In this document: one piece after another, positions 1-8,604 of the stretch
How the letters are laid out: the number at the start of each line of letters is the position of its first letter
How positions within the stretch are numbered: position 1 is the stretch's first letter
From: Chersky-840 sp963794615
Lineage (GTDB): Bacteria > Actinomycetota > Acidimicrobiia > Acidimicrobiales > UBA8190
Reading direction: 5' to 3'
NCBI GenBank assembly: GCA_963794615.1
Contig: CAWCEP010000006.1
Coordinates: 744,001 to 808,000 of the forward strand
Length of the DNA: 64,000 nucleotides
Position numbers and translations under genes: made by a program
Notes under the pieces: generated by a model
The model's input: the letters and a program-made list of their open reading frames with translations, nothing else
Told to the model about the DNA's origin: nothing
Databases searched by the model: none

Positions 1-641
1 CGTTCGCGGCCCCCGACCGCGTCCTCGACGCCCGCCGGGCCGGCATCGAGCGCGCCTACGGCCGGCTCTTCGGGACCGACGGCGCCGGCGCCGGCCTCGC
101 CGAGGGTGCCATGGCCCGCGCCGCCGAGCTGGCCCGGACCGCGCTGGAGGCGTTGCCTGTCGACGGTCGCCCCCTGGCCGCGGCGAACGTGGCGCTCCCG
201 TGGCCCGAGGAACCTCATCTGGCCTTGTTCCACGCCACCACCGTGCTGCGCGAGCACCGCGGCGACGGGCACGTGGCCGCCCTGGTGGCGGCGGGGTTGG
301 ACGGTCGCCAGGCGCTCGTGACGATGGCGGCGACCGGCGCCGTGCCGAGGGCGATGCTCCAAGCCGCCCGCGGTTGGGACGACGAGGCGTGGGACGCGGC
401 CGCGGGCGCCCTCATCGAACGGGGCTGGCTCGACGAGGACGGCGCCCAGACCACGTCGGGGGCCGAGGCCCGCCGTGAGATCGAGGACCTGACCGACCTT
501 CTGGCCGCCGAGCCGTGGGAACGCCTCGGAGAAAGCGATACCGAAGCACTGCGGGCCGTGCTCACACCTCTCGCCCGTGCCATCGCGGCGGCCGGTTCGG
601 TCCCGGTGCCCAACCCCATCGGCCTCCCGCCCCCCGAGTAG
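1..641 (+). CDS. SCO6745-like helix-turn-helix family protein, 5' end missing
   Basis: The reading frame is open from the left edge of the window, so the N-terminus lies outside it. About 213 residues are visible, ending in a TAG stop. The stretch LALFHATTVLREHRGDGHVA is the hallmark I associate with the actinobacterial SCO6745 family. A later part (GWDDEAWDAAAGALIERGWL) resembles a winged-helix segment. No catalytic motif is visible and the biochemical role is not established. It faces the 3' end of the leftward CYP51 operon with 26 bases between the stop codons, so the two units converge. The family call comes from remembered sequence and is fairly strong; the function is unknown. Confidence 0.75.
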   Translation, partial: FAAPDRVLDARRAGIERAYGRLFGTDGAGAGLAEGAMARAAELARTALEALPVDGRPLAAANVALPWPEEPHLALFHATTVLREHRGDGHVAALVAAGLDGRQALVTMAATGAVPRAMLQAARGWDDEAWDAAAGALIERGWLDEDGAQTTSGAEARREIEDLTDLLAAEPWERLGESDTEALRAVLTPLARAIAAAGSVPVPNPIGLPPPE

Positions 642-667
642 CTCGACGGCCGGGGCCCCCGCCCGGG

Positions 668-1222
668 TCAGTCCCAGAGGTCGGCGGGTGCCTGGCCCAG
701 GGGGTAGTGGCCGGGGAGCATCTCTCCCGACGCGGCCCGCTCCATGCGACGTTTCATCCCGGCGGACAGCGCGTCGGCCTTGATCATCTCGATGAACAGC
801 GCGGTGGCGTTGCCGACATCGAAGAAGTCGCGTTGCCACGACCACTTCCAGTTCCCGGCGTAGCGGAACCAGCTCCCGCCGAGCCCGGCGATCACATACG
901 GCGAGCCGTCGGGGCGGGTGCTGTCCGCGATCTGCTTCCACAGGCCGATCACCTCGCCCTGGTGGGGGTCGATGAGCACCTTCTGGTACGGGTACGTCCA
1001 CCCGTCGAGGCCGCCCATCTCGAGACCGAGGGCGATGGTCCGGATCTCTTCGCGTCCCACCGCCATGAATTCCTCGTGGGGGCCGATGTTCCAGCCGTAG
1101 GTGGCGTCCTCGGTGTACATCTCCGCCATGGGGCGCCAGTCACCGGCCTCCTGAGCCCGGCGGTTGGTCTCGAGCCACCGCTGCACCATCTCCTCGAGCT
1201 CGTCGTACTCGAACGCCGGCAC
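668..1222 (-). CDS. SnoaL-like (NTF2-fold) protein
   Basis: Protein of 184 residues beginning VPAFEYDELEEMVQRWLETN. The GTG start is chosen because it lies one base past the ferredoxin stop, as expected in this overlapping operon. A longer upstream frame would run through the ferredoxin gene. The pattern of an N-terminal helix, then DWRPMAEMYTEDATY, VGREEI and later aromatic strands (GGSWFRYAGNWKWSWQRDFFD) is typical of the SnoaL/NTF2 fold used by polyketide cyclases, dehydratases and steroid isomerases. It is the last gene of the leftward cytochrome P450 operon, so a role in handling the same lipid or sterol substrate is inferred. No specific reaction can be named. Confidence 0.7.
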   Translation of the reverse strand: MPAFEYDELEEMVQRWLETNRRAQEAGDWRPMAEMYTEDATYGWNIGPHEEFMAVGREEIRTIALGLEMGGLDGWTYPYQKVLIDPHQGEVIGLWKQIADSTRPDGSPYVIAGLGGSWFRYAGNWKWSWQRDFFDVGNATALFIEMIKADALSAGMKRRMERAASGEMLPGHYPLGQAPADLWD

Positions 1223-1223
1223 G

Positions 1224-1415
1224 TCAGTCCTCCTCGATTCGCAATGCGTGGGTGGGACAGAATTGCACGGCCGCCTCCACCTCGGCGCGCCGCGCCTCGG
1301 GGGGCGACTCGTCGAGGACGACGACGGCGTTCTTCGACACCGTGAACACCGCCCCGGCCTCGGACTCACACACCCCGTGACCCTGGCACAGGTCGCGGTC
1401 GACGACGATCCTCAC
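1224..1415 (-). CDS. Ferredoxin, [3Fe-4S]-type, P450 redox partner
   Basis: A 63-residue ferredoxin starting at GTG, with a 4-bp GTGA overlap with the upstream CYP51 gene. The cluster motif reads CQGHGVCE followed by CPTHAL near the C-terminus. A histidine stands where a fourth cysteine would be in a [4Fe-4S] protein, which is usual for small ferredoxins that feed actinobacterial P450s. In M. tuberculosis the equivalent gene (Rv0763c, from memory) lies directly downstream of cyp51 and supplies its electrons. Position and translational coupling here imply the same partnership. No ferredoxin reductase is seen nearby, so a general reductase elsewhere in the genome is probably used. Confidence 0.9.
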   Translation of the reverse strand: MRIVVDRDLCQGHGVCESEAGAVFTVSKNAVVVLDESPPEARRAEVEAAVQFCPTHALRIEED

Positions 1416-2818
1416 CGAGCGCTGACCGGGTCGGAGGCCGGTGCCGTCGCGCCGGGGACGGCCCGGGGCCGGAACGTGGCCGCGCACGGCTGGGCCAGCT
1501 GCACCACCATCTTGGAGTGGTCGTTGCGGTAGGTGTCCGACGGCTGGGCCAGCTCGAACTCCCAGTGCCGCAACAGGACGGAGAAGATGGCCTTCAGCTG
1601 CATCATGGCGAAGGGCGCTCCCACGCAGCGGTGGCGGCCGGCCCCGAAGGGGATCCACGTCCACGGGTTGGCACGGTCCTCGGCCCGGGGCTCGAGATAG
1701 CGCTCGGGCACGAACTCGTCGGGAGCCGGGAAGTCCTCGGCGATGCGGTTCGACACCGCCGGGCTCGCTCCCACCAGCTTGCCGGGGGCGATGCGGAACC
1801 CCTCCACCTCGACCTCCTCCTTCACCACCCGCAGCACCAGGATGAGCGGGGGATGGAGGCGCAGGGCCTCCTTGATGGCCGACTCGAGCCGGGGCATGGC
1901 CCGCAGCGCCTGGTAGCTCACCTCTTCACCATGGGCGTAGAGCTCGTCGAGCTCGGCCCGCACCGCGTCGAGCTCGCCGGGGTGGCGCAACAGCTCGATG
2001 AGCGTCCACGCTGCGGTGCCGGAGGTGGTGTGGTGGCCGGCGAACATCATCGAGATGAACATGCCGGTGACGATGTCGGTCGAGAACTTGGGCGTGCCGT
2101 CCTCCTCTCGGATCGACATGAGGACGTCGAGCAGGTCGCGGTCGTCGTCGGTGGGGGCCGGCCCTGCGCTGCGCCGGTCCATGATCCCCTGCACCAGCTC
2201 CACGAGCCCGAGCCGGGCCTCGTCGCGGCGCCGGAAGCTGTCGATGGGCGCGTAGGGGTCGACGTAGGCGATGGCGTCGGTGCCCTGCTCGAGGTCGTGG
2301 TAGAGCTCGGCGAAACGGCGGTCGAGCTCGTGGCGGAACCTGCGCCCGATGAGACAGGCCGAAGACGTGTAGATGGTGAGCTCGGCGAAGAAGTCGAGGA
2401 GGTCGATGGTCCCGCCCCCGGACCACGTGCTCACCATTCCCTCCACCTCGTCGGCGATCGTCGCGGCGTGGCCCCGCATGAACTTGTCGCGCAGCGCCTG
2501 GTTGTGCAGCATCTCGCGCCGGCGTTCGGGGGGTGCGTCGAAGACCACCCCCTCTCCGAAGATCGGCGTCATGAAGGGATAGGCCTCGGCCTGGTCGAGC
2601 ACCTCTTCGGGGGCACGGAAGAACATCTCGTTGGCCTCGGCCCCGGTGAGCAGCACCACGTCACGGTCGGCCAGGCGGAACTGCCCCACGTCGCCGCACT
2701 CGGTGCGCACCCGTCGCATGAGCCCGATGGGATCGACGCGCAACTCGTCGAGGTGTCCGTGCTCGCCCTCCCCGCCCGAGACCTGGGGCGGTTCGCGCCG
2801 TCCGACGTCGACGGTCAT
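1412..2818 (-). CDS. cyp51: Cytochrome P450 CYP51 (sterol 14-alpha-demethylase family)
   Basis: Protein of 468 residues. The ATG is chosen because it overlaps the preceding SDR stop (ATGA). CYP51 signatures are clear: AGHHTTSGTAAWTLIELLRH (I-helix oxygen-activation region), ALRLHPPLILVLRV (ExxR helix nearby), and FGAGRHRCVGAPFAMMQLKA containing the heme-ligating cysteine. The C-terminal RNDHSKMVVQLAQP matches what I recall of M. tuberculosis CYP51 almost word for word. The family removes the 14-alpha-methyl group of sterols in three oxidations. Bacterial members are rare and their natural substrate is often unclear. The coupled ferredoxin downstream and SDR upstream follow the mycobacterial layout. 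No other sterol-synthesis gene is in the window. Confidence 0.95.
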   Translation of the reverse strand: MTVDVGRREPPQVSGGEGEHGHLDELRVDPIGLMRRVRTECGDVGQFRLADRDVVLLTGAEANEMFFRAPEEVLDQAEAYPFMTPIFGEGVVFDAPPERRREMLHNQALRDKFMRGHAATIADEVEGMVSTWSGGGTIDLLDFFAELTIYTSSACLIGRRFRHELDRRFAELYHDLEQGTDAIAYVDPYAPIDSFRRRDEARLGLVELVQGIMDRRSAGPAPTDDDRDLLDVLMSIREEDGTPKFSTDIVTGMFISMMFAGHHTTSGTAAWTLIELLRHPGELDAVRAELDELYAHGEEVSYQALRAMPRLESAIKEALRLHPPLILVLRVVKEEVEVEGFRIAPGKLVGASPAVSNRIAEDFPAPDEFVPERYLEPRAEDRANPWTWIPFGAGRHRCVGAPFAMMQLKAIFSVLLRHWEFELAQPSDTYRNDHSKMVVQLAQPCAATFRPRAVPGATAPASDPVSAR

Positions 2819-3625
2819 GGTGCGTCTCCTTCTGTGTGGTCGTGGAACGGCACCGGCCCTTCGGGCTGGACCTCGATCAAGGGGAGATGGGTGCCCGGTG
2901 GGGTGGTCACCGCCGCCATCACGGCCGCGGCCACCGCCGGGGGGCGCAGGAAGTGGCTGTGGCGGGCCGCGCCGAACCGCACCCATTCGCCGAGGACGGC
3001 CGCGGTGGTGTCGGGCCCCCAGTCGGTCCCCATCTCGGTGAGGGTCTGGCCCGGTTGGATGATGGTGGCCCGCACCCCGGTGCCCTCGAGCTCGAGTTGC
3101 AGGGCGCGCACGAGGCCCTCGAGCCCCCACTTCGACGCCATGTAGGCGGCCATGAGGGGGCGGGGGGCGCGGATGATGTCGGAGCTCACGAAGACGAGGT
3201 CACCGTGGTGCCGGCGCGCCATGGCGGGCGCCGAGCGCGACCACGAGCCGGTGGGCACCGAGGAGGTTCACCTCGATGGTGTGGGCGAAGTCCTTCGGGG
3301 ACGTGGCCAGGGCGGTGCCGGGCGCGGCGTGCCCGGCGCTCGACACCAGGATGTCGACCGGGCCCACCGCCTCCTCGGCGGCCCGGGCGAATTCCTCCAC
3401 CGAGTCGGCTTCGGCCAGGTCGAGGCGGTGCACGTGGGCTTCGCCGCCCGCGGCCCGGATGCCCGCCGCGACCTCCTCGCACCGCTCGACGCGCCGGGCC
3501 CCGAGCACCACGGGATGGCCGGCCGCGGCCAGCGCCACCGCGGCGGCGGCGCCCATCCCCGACGACGCCCCCGACACGACCGAGCCACGACGCTGTGGAT
3601 GGGGGACGAACTGAACGGAGGGCAC
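2815..3625 (-). CDS. Short-chain dehydrogenase/reductase, frameshifted by one extra base
   Basis: Two frames together make one complete SDR of about 270 residues. The first half (GTG at 3625) has the nucleotide-binding SGASSGMGAAAAVALAAAG and the NLLGAHRLVVAL helix. The second half, in the next frame, carries APAMARRHHGDLVFVSSD (catalytic Ser), AAYMASKWGLEG (YxxxK) and IIQPGQTLTEMG. The change of frame falls at about 3228-3232, where removing one base of the ctcggcgccc run on the coding strand restores LAPAM. The whole span is 811 bp, one over a multiple of three. It sits between CYP123 and CYP51, as Rv0765c does in M. tuberculosis, and overlaps the CYP51 ATG by 4 bp. Probably a sequence error rather than a dead gene, but a true mutation cannot be excluded. 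Confidence 0.85.
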
Positions 3626-3640
3626 GGAGGCGATCCTGGC

Positions 3641-4882
3641 TCAGTTCGCCCGGCGGCGCGCCGTGACGGTGGTGGGGAGGCGGGCGAAGCCCCGCACGTT
3701 GATGGAATGGACCCGTCGGGCCCCGGCGGCGTCGATGTCGTAGTCGCCCACGCGACCGACCAGCTCCTCGAGCATGATGCGCGCCTCGAGCCGGGCCAGG
3801 GGGGCACCCAGGCAGAAGTGGCGTCCCCCGCCGAAGCTGATGAGCCTGGTGGTGTCACGGTCCAGGTCGTAGCGGTCGGGGTCGGAGAAGGCGTCGGGGT
3901 CGCGGTTGGCCGAGCCCACCAGCAGCAAGACGCGCTCGCCGTCGGGCACGGTCGTGCCGAGGAGCTCCACGTCCCCGGTGACGACCCGCAGCAGCATCTG
4001 GGACGAGGTGTCGAAACGAAGCGTCTCCTCCACCCACGCCGGGGCCCGCCCCGGCTCGGCCAGGGCCTTGGCCTTCTGGTCGGGGAACCGCCACGCCCAG
4101 TACCAGGCGTTGGCGAGGAGCTTGGTAGTGGTCTCGTTGCCCGCCACCACGATGAGGAAGAGGAAGGCGATGATCTCGTCGTCACTGAGCCGGTCGCCGT
4201 CGCCCTCGACGTCGAGGAGTCCCGACGTGAGGTCGTGGCGCCGGGCCCGGCGCCGCTCGGTCACCATGTCGGAGAAGTACCCGGCTAGGACGAGCGCCGC
4301 CTCCATCCCCTCTCGGGGCACGTCGAAGACGCCCTCGTCGCGGTGCACGAGCAGGTCGGCGAGGCGCCGCACCTCGGCCCGGTCGGCCTCGGGGACACCG
4401 ATCATCTGCGAGATCACGTCCATGGGCAGCTTCCCGGCCACGTCGGCGACCATGTCGAAGCTGCCCGCCTCCACCGCGGCGTCGAGGTAGCGCACGGCCA
4501 GGGCGCGGATGTCGGGCTCGAGCCCGGCCACCCGGCGGGGCGTGAAGGCCTTGGACACCAGTGACCGCATTCGGGTGTGGCGGGGCGGGTCCATGGCCAG
4601 GAACGACATCGACTTGTGGGCCTGGGGCCCGTAGGCGGCGGGGTCGAGGGTCACGCCGTAGCGATTGGAAAGGTGGCCCGGGTCGCGGAAGGCGGCCAGC
4701 ACATCGGCGTGGCGCGACAGGGCCCAGAAGTCGAACTCGTCGTTGCGGTACAGCGGGGCCTCGGCCCGCAACCGCGCGTAGGTCGGGTAGGGATCCTCGT
4801 GAATCTCGTAGTCGTAGGGGCTGTAGTGGACCGGGGTGCCGGTCCCGGCCCCGGGGTCGACGACGGTGTCGGAGCCGGTCAC
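3641..4882 (-). CDS. cyp123: Cytochrome P450, CYP123-like
   Basis: Protein of 413 residues. The GTG start is set by a 4-bp GTGA overlap with the TetR stop. P450 landmarks: LFLIVVAGNETTTKLLANAW (I-helix), WVEETLRFDTSSQMLLR (ExxR) and FGGGRHFCLGAPLARLEARI with the heme cysteine. The N-terminal DPYPTYARLRAEAPLYRNDE and the C-terminal VHSINVRGFARLP agree closely with my recollection of M. tuberculosis CYP123 (Rv0766c), which has the same position relative to cyp51. The substrate is unknown. It presumably shares the downstream ferredoxin. Membership of one operon with CYP51 suggests two oxidations on a common lipid or sterol-like compound. Confidence 0.9.
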   Translation of the reverse strand: MTGSDTVVDPGAGTGTPVHYSPYDYEIHEDPYPTYARLRAEAPLYRNDEFDFWALSRHADVLAAFRDPGHLSNRYGVTLDPAAYGPQAHKSMSFLAMDPPRHTRMRSLVSKAFTPRRVAGLEPDIRALAVRYLDAAVEAGSFDMVADVAGKLPMDVISQMIGVPEADRAEVRRLADLLVHRDEGVFDVPREGMEAALVLAGYFSDMVTERRRARRHDLTSGLLDVEGDGDRLSDDEIIAFLFLIVVAGNETTTKLLANAWYWAWRFPDQKAKALAEPGRAPAWVEETLRFDTSSQMLLRVVTGDVELLGTTVPDGERVLLLVGSANRDPDAFSDPDRYDLDRDTTRLISFGGGRHFCLGAPLARLEARIMLEELVGRVGDYDIDAAGARRVHSINVRGFARLPTTVTARRRAN

Positions 4883-5487
4883 GGCGCGCCCGCCAGCACG
4901 AGGCGGGCCGCATCGGCCAGCGCGTCGGGCACGTCCTCGTACCGGATGTGGCCCATGCCCGCCCACAACATGGCCCCGCTGTAGGCGAGGTCGAGGCTGC
5001 GCACCACCGCCTCGTCGGCGTCGTCACCGAGGGCGTTGGCGATGCGCTCGTGCATGGCCGTGCCGAACAGCACACGCAGGGCCCGGACCTCGGGCCCGCT
5101 CCCGAGCAGTGCGGTCGTGCACGCCGCGGCCAGCATGGGGTCGCCCGCCACGAACAGGCCCAGCACCCGCAGCTCGGCGACGACGCGGTCCACCGCCGAC
5201 GCGGCCGTACCGTTTCGGCCCGTCGACTCGGGCTCGGGCAGCGCCTGGAGGCGGCGCCACAGCACCTCGGCGAGGAGGTGGTCCTTCGACGCGAAATAGG
5301 TGTACGCGGTGGCGGGTGCCACCCCGGCCCGTCGGGCCACGTTGCGCACGGTCAGCCCCTCGTACCCCATCTCCCGCGCTTCGTCGGCGGCCGCCTCGAG
5401 AAGTTGCTCGACCACGGCGACCTGGCGCACGGTGAGACGCCGGCGCGACGCCTCGGCGGCGACGCCGGCCACCGCCGCGTCGGTCAC
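4879..5487 (-). CDS. TetR-family transcriptional regulator
   Basis: Protein of 202 residues starting at GTG within a GTGA overlap with the upstream gene. The N-terminal HTH is intact: VEQLLEAAADEAREMGYEGL, TVRNVARRAGVAPATAYTYF and ASKDHLLAEVLWRRL. The C-terminal half is the variable ligand-binding domain. It is the second gene of the leftward operon, next to a divergent promoter region that contains an inverted repeat (6206-6219). The simplest inference is that it controls both P450 and dehydrogenase operons in response to a pathway ligand. Autoregulation would follow from its position. Confidence 0.9.
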   Translation of the reverse strand: MTDAAVAGVAAEASRRRLTVRQVAVVEQLLEAAADEAREMGYEGLTVRNVARRAGVAPATAYTYFASKDHLLAEVLWRRLQALPEPESTGRNGTAASAVDRVVAELRVLGLFVAGDPMLAAACTTALLGSGPEVRALRVLFGTAMHERIANALGDDADEAVVRSLDLAYSGAMLWAGMGHIRYEDVPDALADAARLVLAGAP

Positions 5488-6188
5488 GGCCGTGCCCGCA
5501 GCGCCACGGGGACCTCGCCGGGCGGGACGTGCGGGGTCCCGTCGCGCATGGCCGGGAAGCGGAACGTGGCCGCGCCCGTCATGCGGGTCATGGTGGTGAT
5601 CTCCGCGTCGGGGAGGGTCTCGGTGTCCTCGTCGATCACGACCTCCCACCGGCAGTGCGGCACGCGGTCGGAGGGCAATCGGGGCGGACGGTGGACGGCG
5701 CGCACCCGGGCCTTGGGGTTGACGGCCTGGGCGGTGACGTCGAAGGTGCCGTCCTCGATGGTGTGGCACATGCCCGTCACCATGCGGTCGCCCCACGGCT
5801 CGACGTCCATGAGGGCGCCGCAGCTGTGCAGTTCGAAATAGCCGTGGTGGTCGTCGACCACCTCGTAGTGGACGTCCATGTAGTGGTGGGGGAAGCCGGG
5901 GTCGAGTTGCAGGACCTTGAAGATGGCCTCGATCCCGTCGCCCTCGACCGCCATGATCTCGCGCAGGCGGTCGCCGTAGATGGGGCTCGCCCCCCGCCAT
6001 TCCTCGATGGCGAGCTCGTTGACCATGTCGGCGCCGAACCGGATGCCGATGGCGGCGCACATGGACCGGTCCAGGAGGTGCACGATGAGGGCGTACTCGC
6101 GCACCAACCGGACGAGGGCCTCCTTGGACAGGTCCTCGTAGCGGAAGTCGGGGTCGAAGGGCCCCGAGTAGTCATTGCGGTCGACCAT
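5484..6188 (-). CDS. Conserved protein of unknown function, first gene of the P450 operon
   Basis: Protein of 234 residues beginning MVDRNDYSGPFDPDFRYEDL. I do not recognise a characterised family. The middle part has a dense run of histidines and acidic residues (GFPHHYMDVHYEVVDDHHGY) and two cysteines (HSCGALMD, GMCHTIEDGTFDVTAQ). Those features would suit metal or cofactor binding or a small hydrolase fold. The N-terminal half is mostly helical, including EALVRLVREYALIVHLLDRS. No signal peptide or membrane segment is seen. It begins 80 bases from the divergent dehydrogenase start and leads an operon with two P450s, so a role in the same pathway is likely. The reaction is unknown. Confidence 0.7.
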   Translation of the reverse strand: MVDRNDYSGPFDPDFRYEDLSKEALVRLVREYALIVHLLDRSMCAAIGIRFGADMVNELAIEEWRGASPIYGDRLREIMAVEGDGIEAIFKVLQLDPGFPHHYMDVHYEVVDDHHGYFELHSCGALMDVEPWGDRMVTGMCHTIEDGTFDVTAQAVNPKARVRAVHRPPRLPSDRVPHCRWEVVIDEDTETLPDAEITTMTRMTGAATFRFPAMRDGTPHVPPGEVPVALRARP

Positions 6189-6191
6189 GGC

Positions 6192-6222
6192 GTCAGACTA
6201 CATTCCAGACACCTGTCTGACT
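6192..6222. promoter_or_regulatory. Divergent promoter region with candidate TetR operator
   Basis: Between the divergent starts at 6188 and 6269 lies a perfect inverted repeat, CAGACA-CC-TGTCTG (6206-6219). It is nested in a wider pair GTCAGAC (6192-6198) and GTCTGAC (6216-6222). Size and placement fit a TetR-family operator controlling both operons. Binding by the TetR at 4879-5487 is inferred. Confidence 0.6.
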
Positions 6223-6268
6223 AGAGGGGAATCGGGGCATCGATGGGGACGTGGGGAGGGGGGCGGCC

Positions 6269-7141
6269 GTGACCACCGTGGGGGTCATCGGGCTCGGTGA
6301 CATCGGCCGCGGCGTGGCCGACGCCGTGGGCCGGGCCGGCCTGAACCTGACCGTCTGCGACCTCCGGGCCGACGCCACCGCTCCCTACGCGGCGTCGGCG
6401 CACATCGCGGCGACCCCCGCGCTCCTGGGCGAGCGCAGTGACGTCGTCATCGTGGCCGTGGTGGACGACCGCCAGGTCCTCGCCGTGGTGGACGGGACCC
6501 ACGGTGCGCTGGCCGGGATGGCGCCGGGGTCGACGGTCGTCGTGCTCAGCACGGTGTCGCCCGACACCATCGCGTCGGTGGCCGGCTCGGCGACGGCCCG
6601 GGACGTCGACGTGGTCGACTGCGGCGTTAGCGGCGGCCCGGGCGCGGCCGCCGAGGGCACCCTGGTGGCGATGGTCGGCGGTGACGCCGCGGCGATCGAC
6701 CGGGTCCGGCCCGTCCTCGACAGTTTCACCTCCCTGGTCGTGCACATGGGGCCCCTCGGTGCCGGTCTCAAGGCGAAGCTGGCCCGCAACCTCGTGCAGT
6801 ACGGGTCATGGCTCGCCGCCTACGAAGCCCAGGTGCTCGCCGAGGCGGCCGGGATCGAGCTGGCCAAACTGGCCGAGGTCATCAGGGCGAGCGACAAATT
6901 GATCGGTGGGTCGTCACGCCTCATGTTCCGCGACACCGTCGCCCCCCTCGCACCCGACACCCACCCCGGCATCGTGACGGCCATGGCCAACGGGGCCGCC
7001 CTCGCCCACAAGGACCTCCGGGCCGCCCTCGCCCTGGGCCGGGCCCTCGACGTGGCGCTGCCGCTGGCCGCGATGACCGACGAACGCTGCGATGCGGTCT
7101 TCGGCCTCGAAGGCCGCGCCGGCCCGGGGGAGGAGCCGTGA
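6269..7141 (+). CDS. NAD(P)-dependent 3-hydroxyisobutyrate dehydrogenase-like oxidoreductase
   Basis: The N-terminus VTTVGVIGLGDIGRGVADAV carries the GxGxxG dinucleotide-binding loop. DCGVSGGPGAAAEGTLVAMVGG and GAGLKAKLARNLV (catalytic Lys region) are the standard signatures of beta-hydroxyacid dehydrogenases. Length is 290 residues, normal for the family. The GTG at 6269 is preferred over an in-frame GTG at 6251 because a strong purine-rich site (GGGGAGGGGGG, 6253-6263) sits just before it. It overlaps the aldehyde dehydrogenase by 4 bp (GTGA). A similar enzyme (Rv0770, from memory) belongs to the cyp51 locus of M. tuberculosis. It probably oxidises a hydroxyacid or alcohol intermediate; the substrate is not determined. 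Confidence 0.88.
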   Translation: MTTVGVIGLGDIGRGVADAVGRAGLNLTVCDLRADATAPYAASAHIAATPALLGERSDVVIVAVVDDRQVLAVVDGTHGALAGMAPGSTVVVLSTVSPDTIASVAGSATARDVDVVDCGVSGGPGAAAEGTLVAMVGGDAAAIDRVRPVLDSFTSLVVHMGPLGAGLKAKLARNLVQYGSWLAAYEAQVLAEAAGIELAKLAEVIRASDKLIGGSSRLMFRDTVAPLAPDTHPGIVTAMANGAALAHKDLRAALALGRALDVALPLAAMTDERCDAVFGLEGRAGPGEEP

Positions 7142-8604
7142 CGACGTCGTTCGGCGAAGAGCGCATGCTCGTCGACGGGTCGCTGGTGCGGGCCTCGACC
7201 GGCGCCGTGTTCGACACCGTCGACCCCGCCACCGAGGAGGTCCTCGGGGTCGCCGCCGACGCGTCGGGGGAGGACGCCGAGCGCGCCCTGGCGGCGGCCC
7301 GGCGTGCCTTCGACACGACCTCGTGGTCGACCGATGTCGCGCTGCGGGTGCGGTGCCTGCGCCAATTGCAGGCGGCCATGCGGGCCCATGCCGAGGAGCT
7401 CCGGGCCATGACCATTGCCGAGACGGGGTCGCCGTTGTTCATGACGCGCTCGGCCCAGCTCGACGACCCGGTGGAGTCGTTGGGCTGGGTGGCCGATCTC
7501 GCCGAAGGCTACGAGTGGACGACCGACCTGGGCCGGGCCGAGCCCTTGGGGATGCCGGCCCGGCGCTGGATCTGCCGCGAGCCCGCCGGGGTGGTGGCCG
7601 CCATCACGCCGTGGAATGTTCCCCATCAGATCAACCTGGCCAAGCTCGGGCCGGCGTTGGCGGCGGGCAACACCGTGATCCTCAAGCCCGCCCCCGACAC
7701 GCCGTGGTGTGCCACGGTGCTCGGCCGGCTCATCGCCGAGGAGACCGACGTCCCCGCCGGTGTCGTGAACGTCCTGTCCTCCTCGGACCCCGCCTTCGGG
7801 GCGCGCCTGGTCACCGACCCCCGGGTGGACCAGGTGAGCTTCACGGGCTCGACCGCCACCGGACGCACGGTGATGGCCGACGCGGCGGGCACGCTCAAAC
7901 GCGTGTTCCTGGAGCTCGGCGGCAAGTCGGCGTTCGTGGTCCTCGACGACGCTGACCTGCGCGGCGCGTGCGGGGTGGCCGCCTTCACGGTGTGCGTGCA
8001 CGCCGGGCAGGGGTGCGCCATCACGACCCGTCTCGTCGTCCCCCGAGCGCACTTCGACGAGGCCGTGGACGGCGCCGTCGCGGCGCTGGCGACGCTGCCC
8101 GCCGGGGACCCGACCGACCCCGGCACCGTCTGCGGCCCGCTCATCAACGCCCGCCAGCGCGACCGCGTGGAGCGCTATATCTCCGCGGCGCGCGAGGGCG
8201 GTGGGACGATCGTGGTGGGCGGGGGTCGGCCCGTCGATCGGACCAGGGGGTTCTTCCTGGAGCCGACACTCATCACCGGGATCGGCAACGATTCCCCCGT
8301 GGCACGAGAAGAGATCTTCGGCCCCGTGCTCGTCGTCCTCCCCCACGACGGGGACGCCGACGCCATTTCCATCGCCAACGACTCCCCGTACGGGTTGTCG
8401 GGATCGGTGTGGTCGGGGGATGGGGACCGGGCCATGGCCGTGGCCCGCGGCATCCGCACCGGGACGGTGGGGGTCAACGGCGGCGTCTGGTACAGCCCCG
8501 ACGTCCCCTTCGGGGGCTACAAGCAGTCGGGGATCGGGCGCGAGATGGGCGTCATGGGATTCGAGGAGTACCTCGAGACCAAGGTTGTGGCGGAGCCGGC
8601 ATGA
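7138..8604 (+). CDS. aldA: Aldehyde dehydrogenase, AldA-like
   Basis: Protein of 488 residues starting at GTG. The family's landmarks are all present: AITPWNVPHQINLAKLGPAL (cofactor and active-site Asn region), SFTGSTATGR, ELGGKS with the general-base Glu near residue 259, and HAGQGCA with the nucleophilic Cys near residue 293. It oxidises aldehydes to acids with NAD(P)+. It lies between the hydroxyacid dehydrogenase and CMD genes, with 4-bp overlaps on both sides, so all three are probably translated together. M. tuberculosis AldA (Rv0768, from memory) sits in the corresponding cyp51 neighbourhood. The aldehyde released by the upstream dehydrogenases or P450s is a plausible substrate. Confidence 0.93.
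   Translation: MTTSFGEERMLVDGSLVRASTGAVFDTVDPATEEVLGVAADASGEDAERALAAARRAFDTTSWSTDVALRVRCLRQLQAAMRAHAEELRAMTIAETGSPLFMTRSAQLDDPVESLGWVADLAEGYEWTTDLGRAEPLGMPARRWICREPAGVVAAITPWNVPHQINLAKLGPALAAGNTVILKPAPDTPWCATVLGRLIAEETDVPAGVVNVLSSSDPAFGARLVTDPRVDQVSFTGSTATGRTVMADAAGTLKRVFLELGGKSAFVVLDDADLRGACGVAAFTVCVHAGQGCAITTRLVVPRAHFDEAVDGAVAALATLPAGDPTDPGTVCGPLINARQRDRVERYISAAREGGGTIVVGGGRPVDRTRGFFLEPTLITGIGNDSPVAREEIFGPVLVVLPHDGDADAISIANDSPYGLSGSVWSGDGDRAMAVARGIRTGTVGVNGGVWYSPDVPFGGYKQSGIGREMGVMGFEEYLETKVVAEPA

Noticed and set aside
1517..3145. Long rightward open frame opposite the CYP51 gene
   Set aside because: It is the complement of a certain P450, its composition is unnatural (His/Gly/Val-rich), and no domain is seen.
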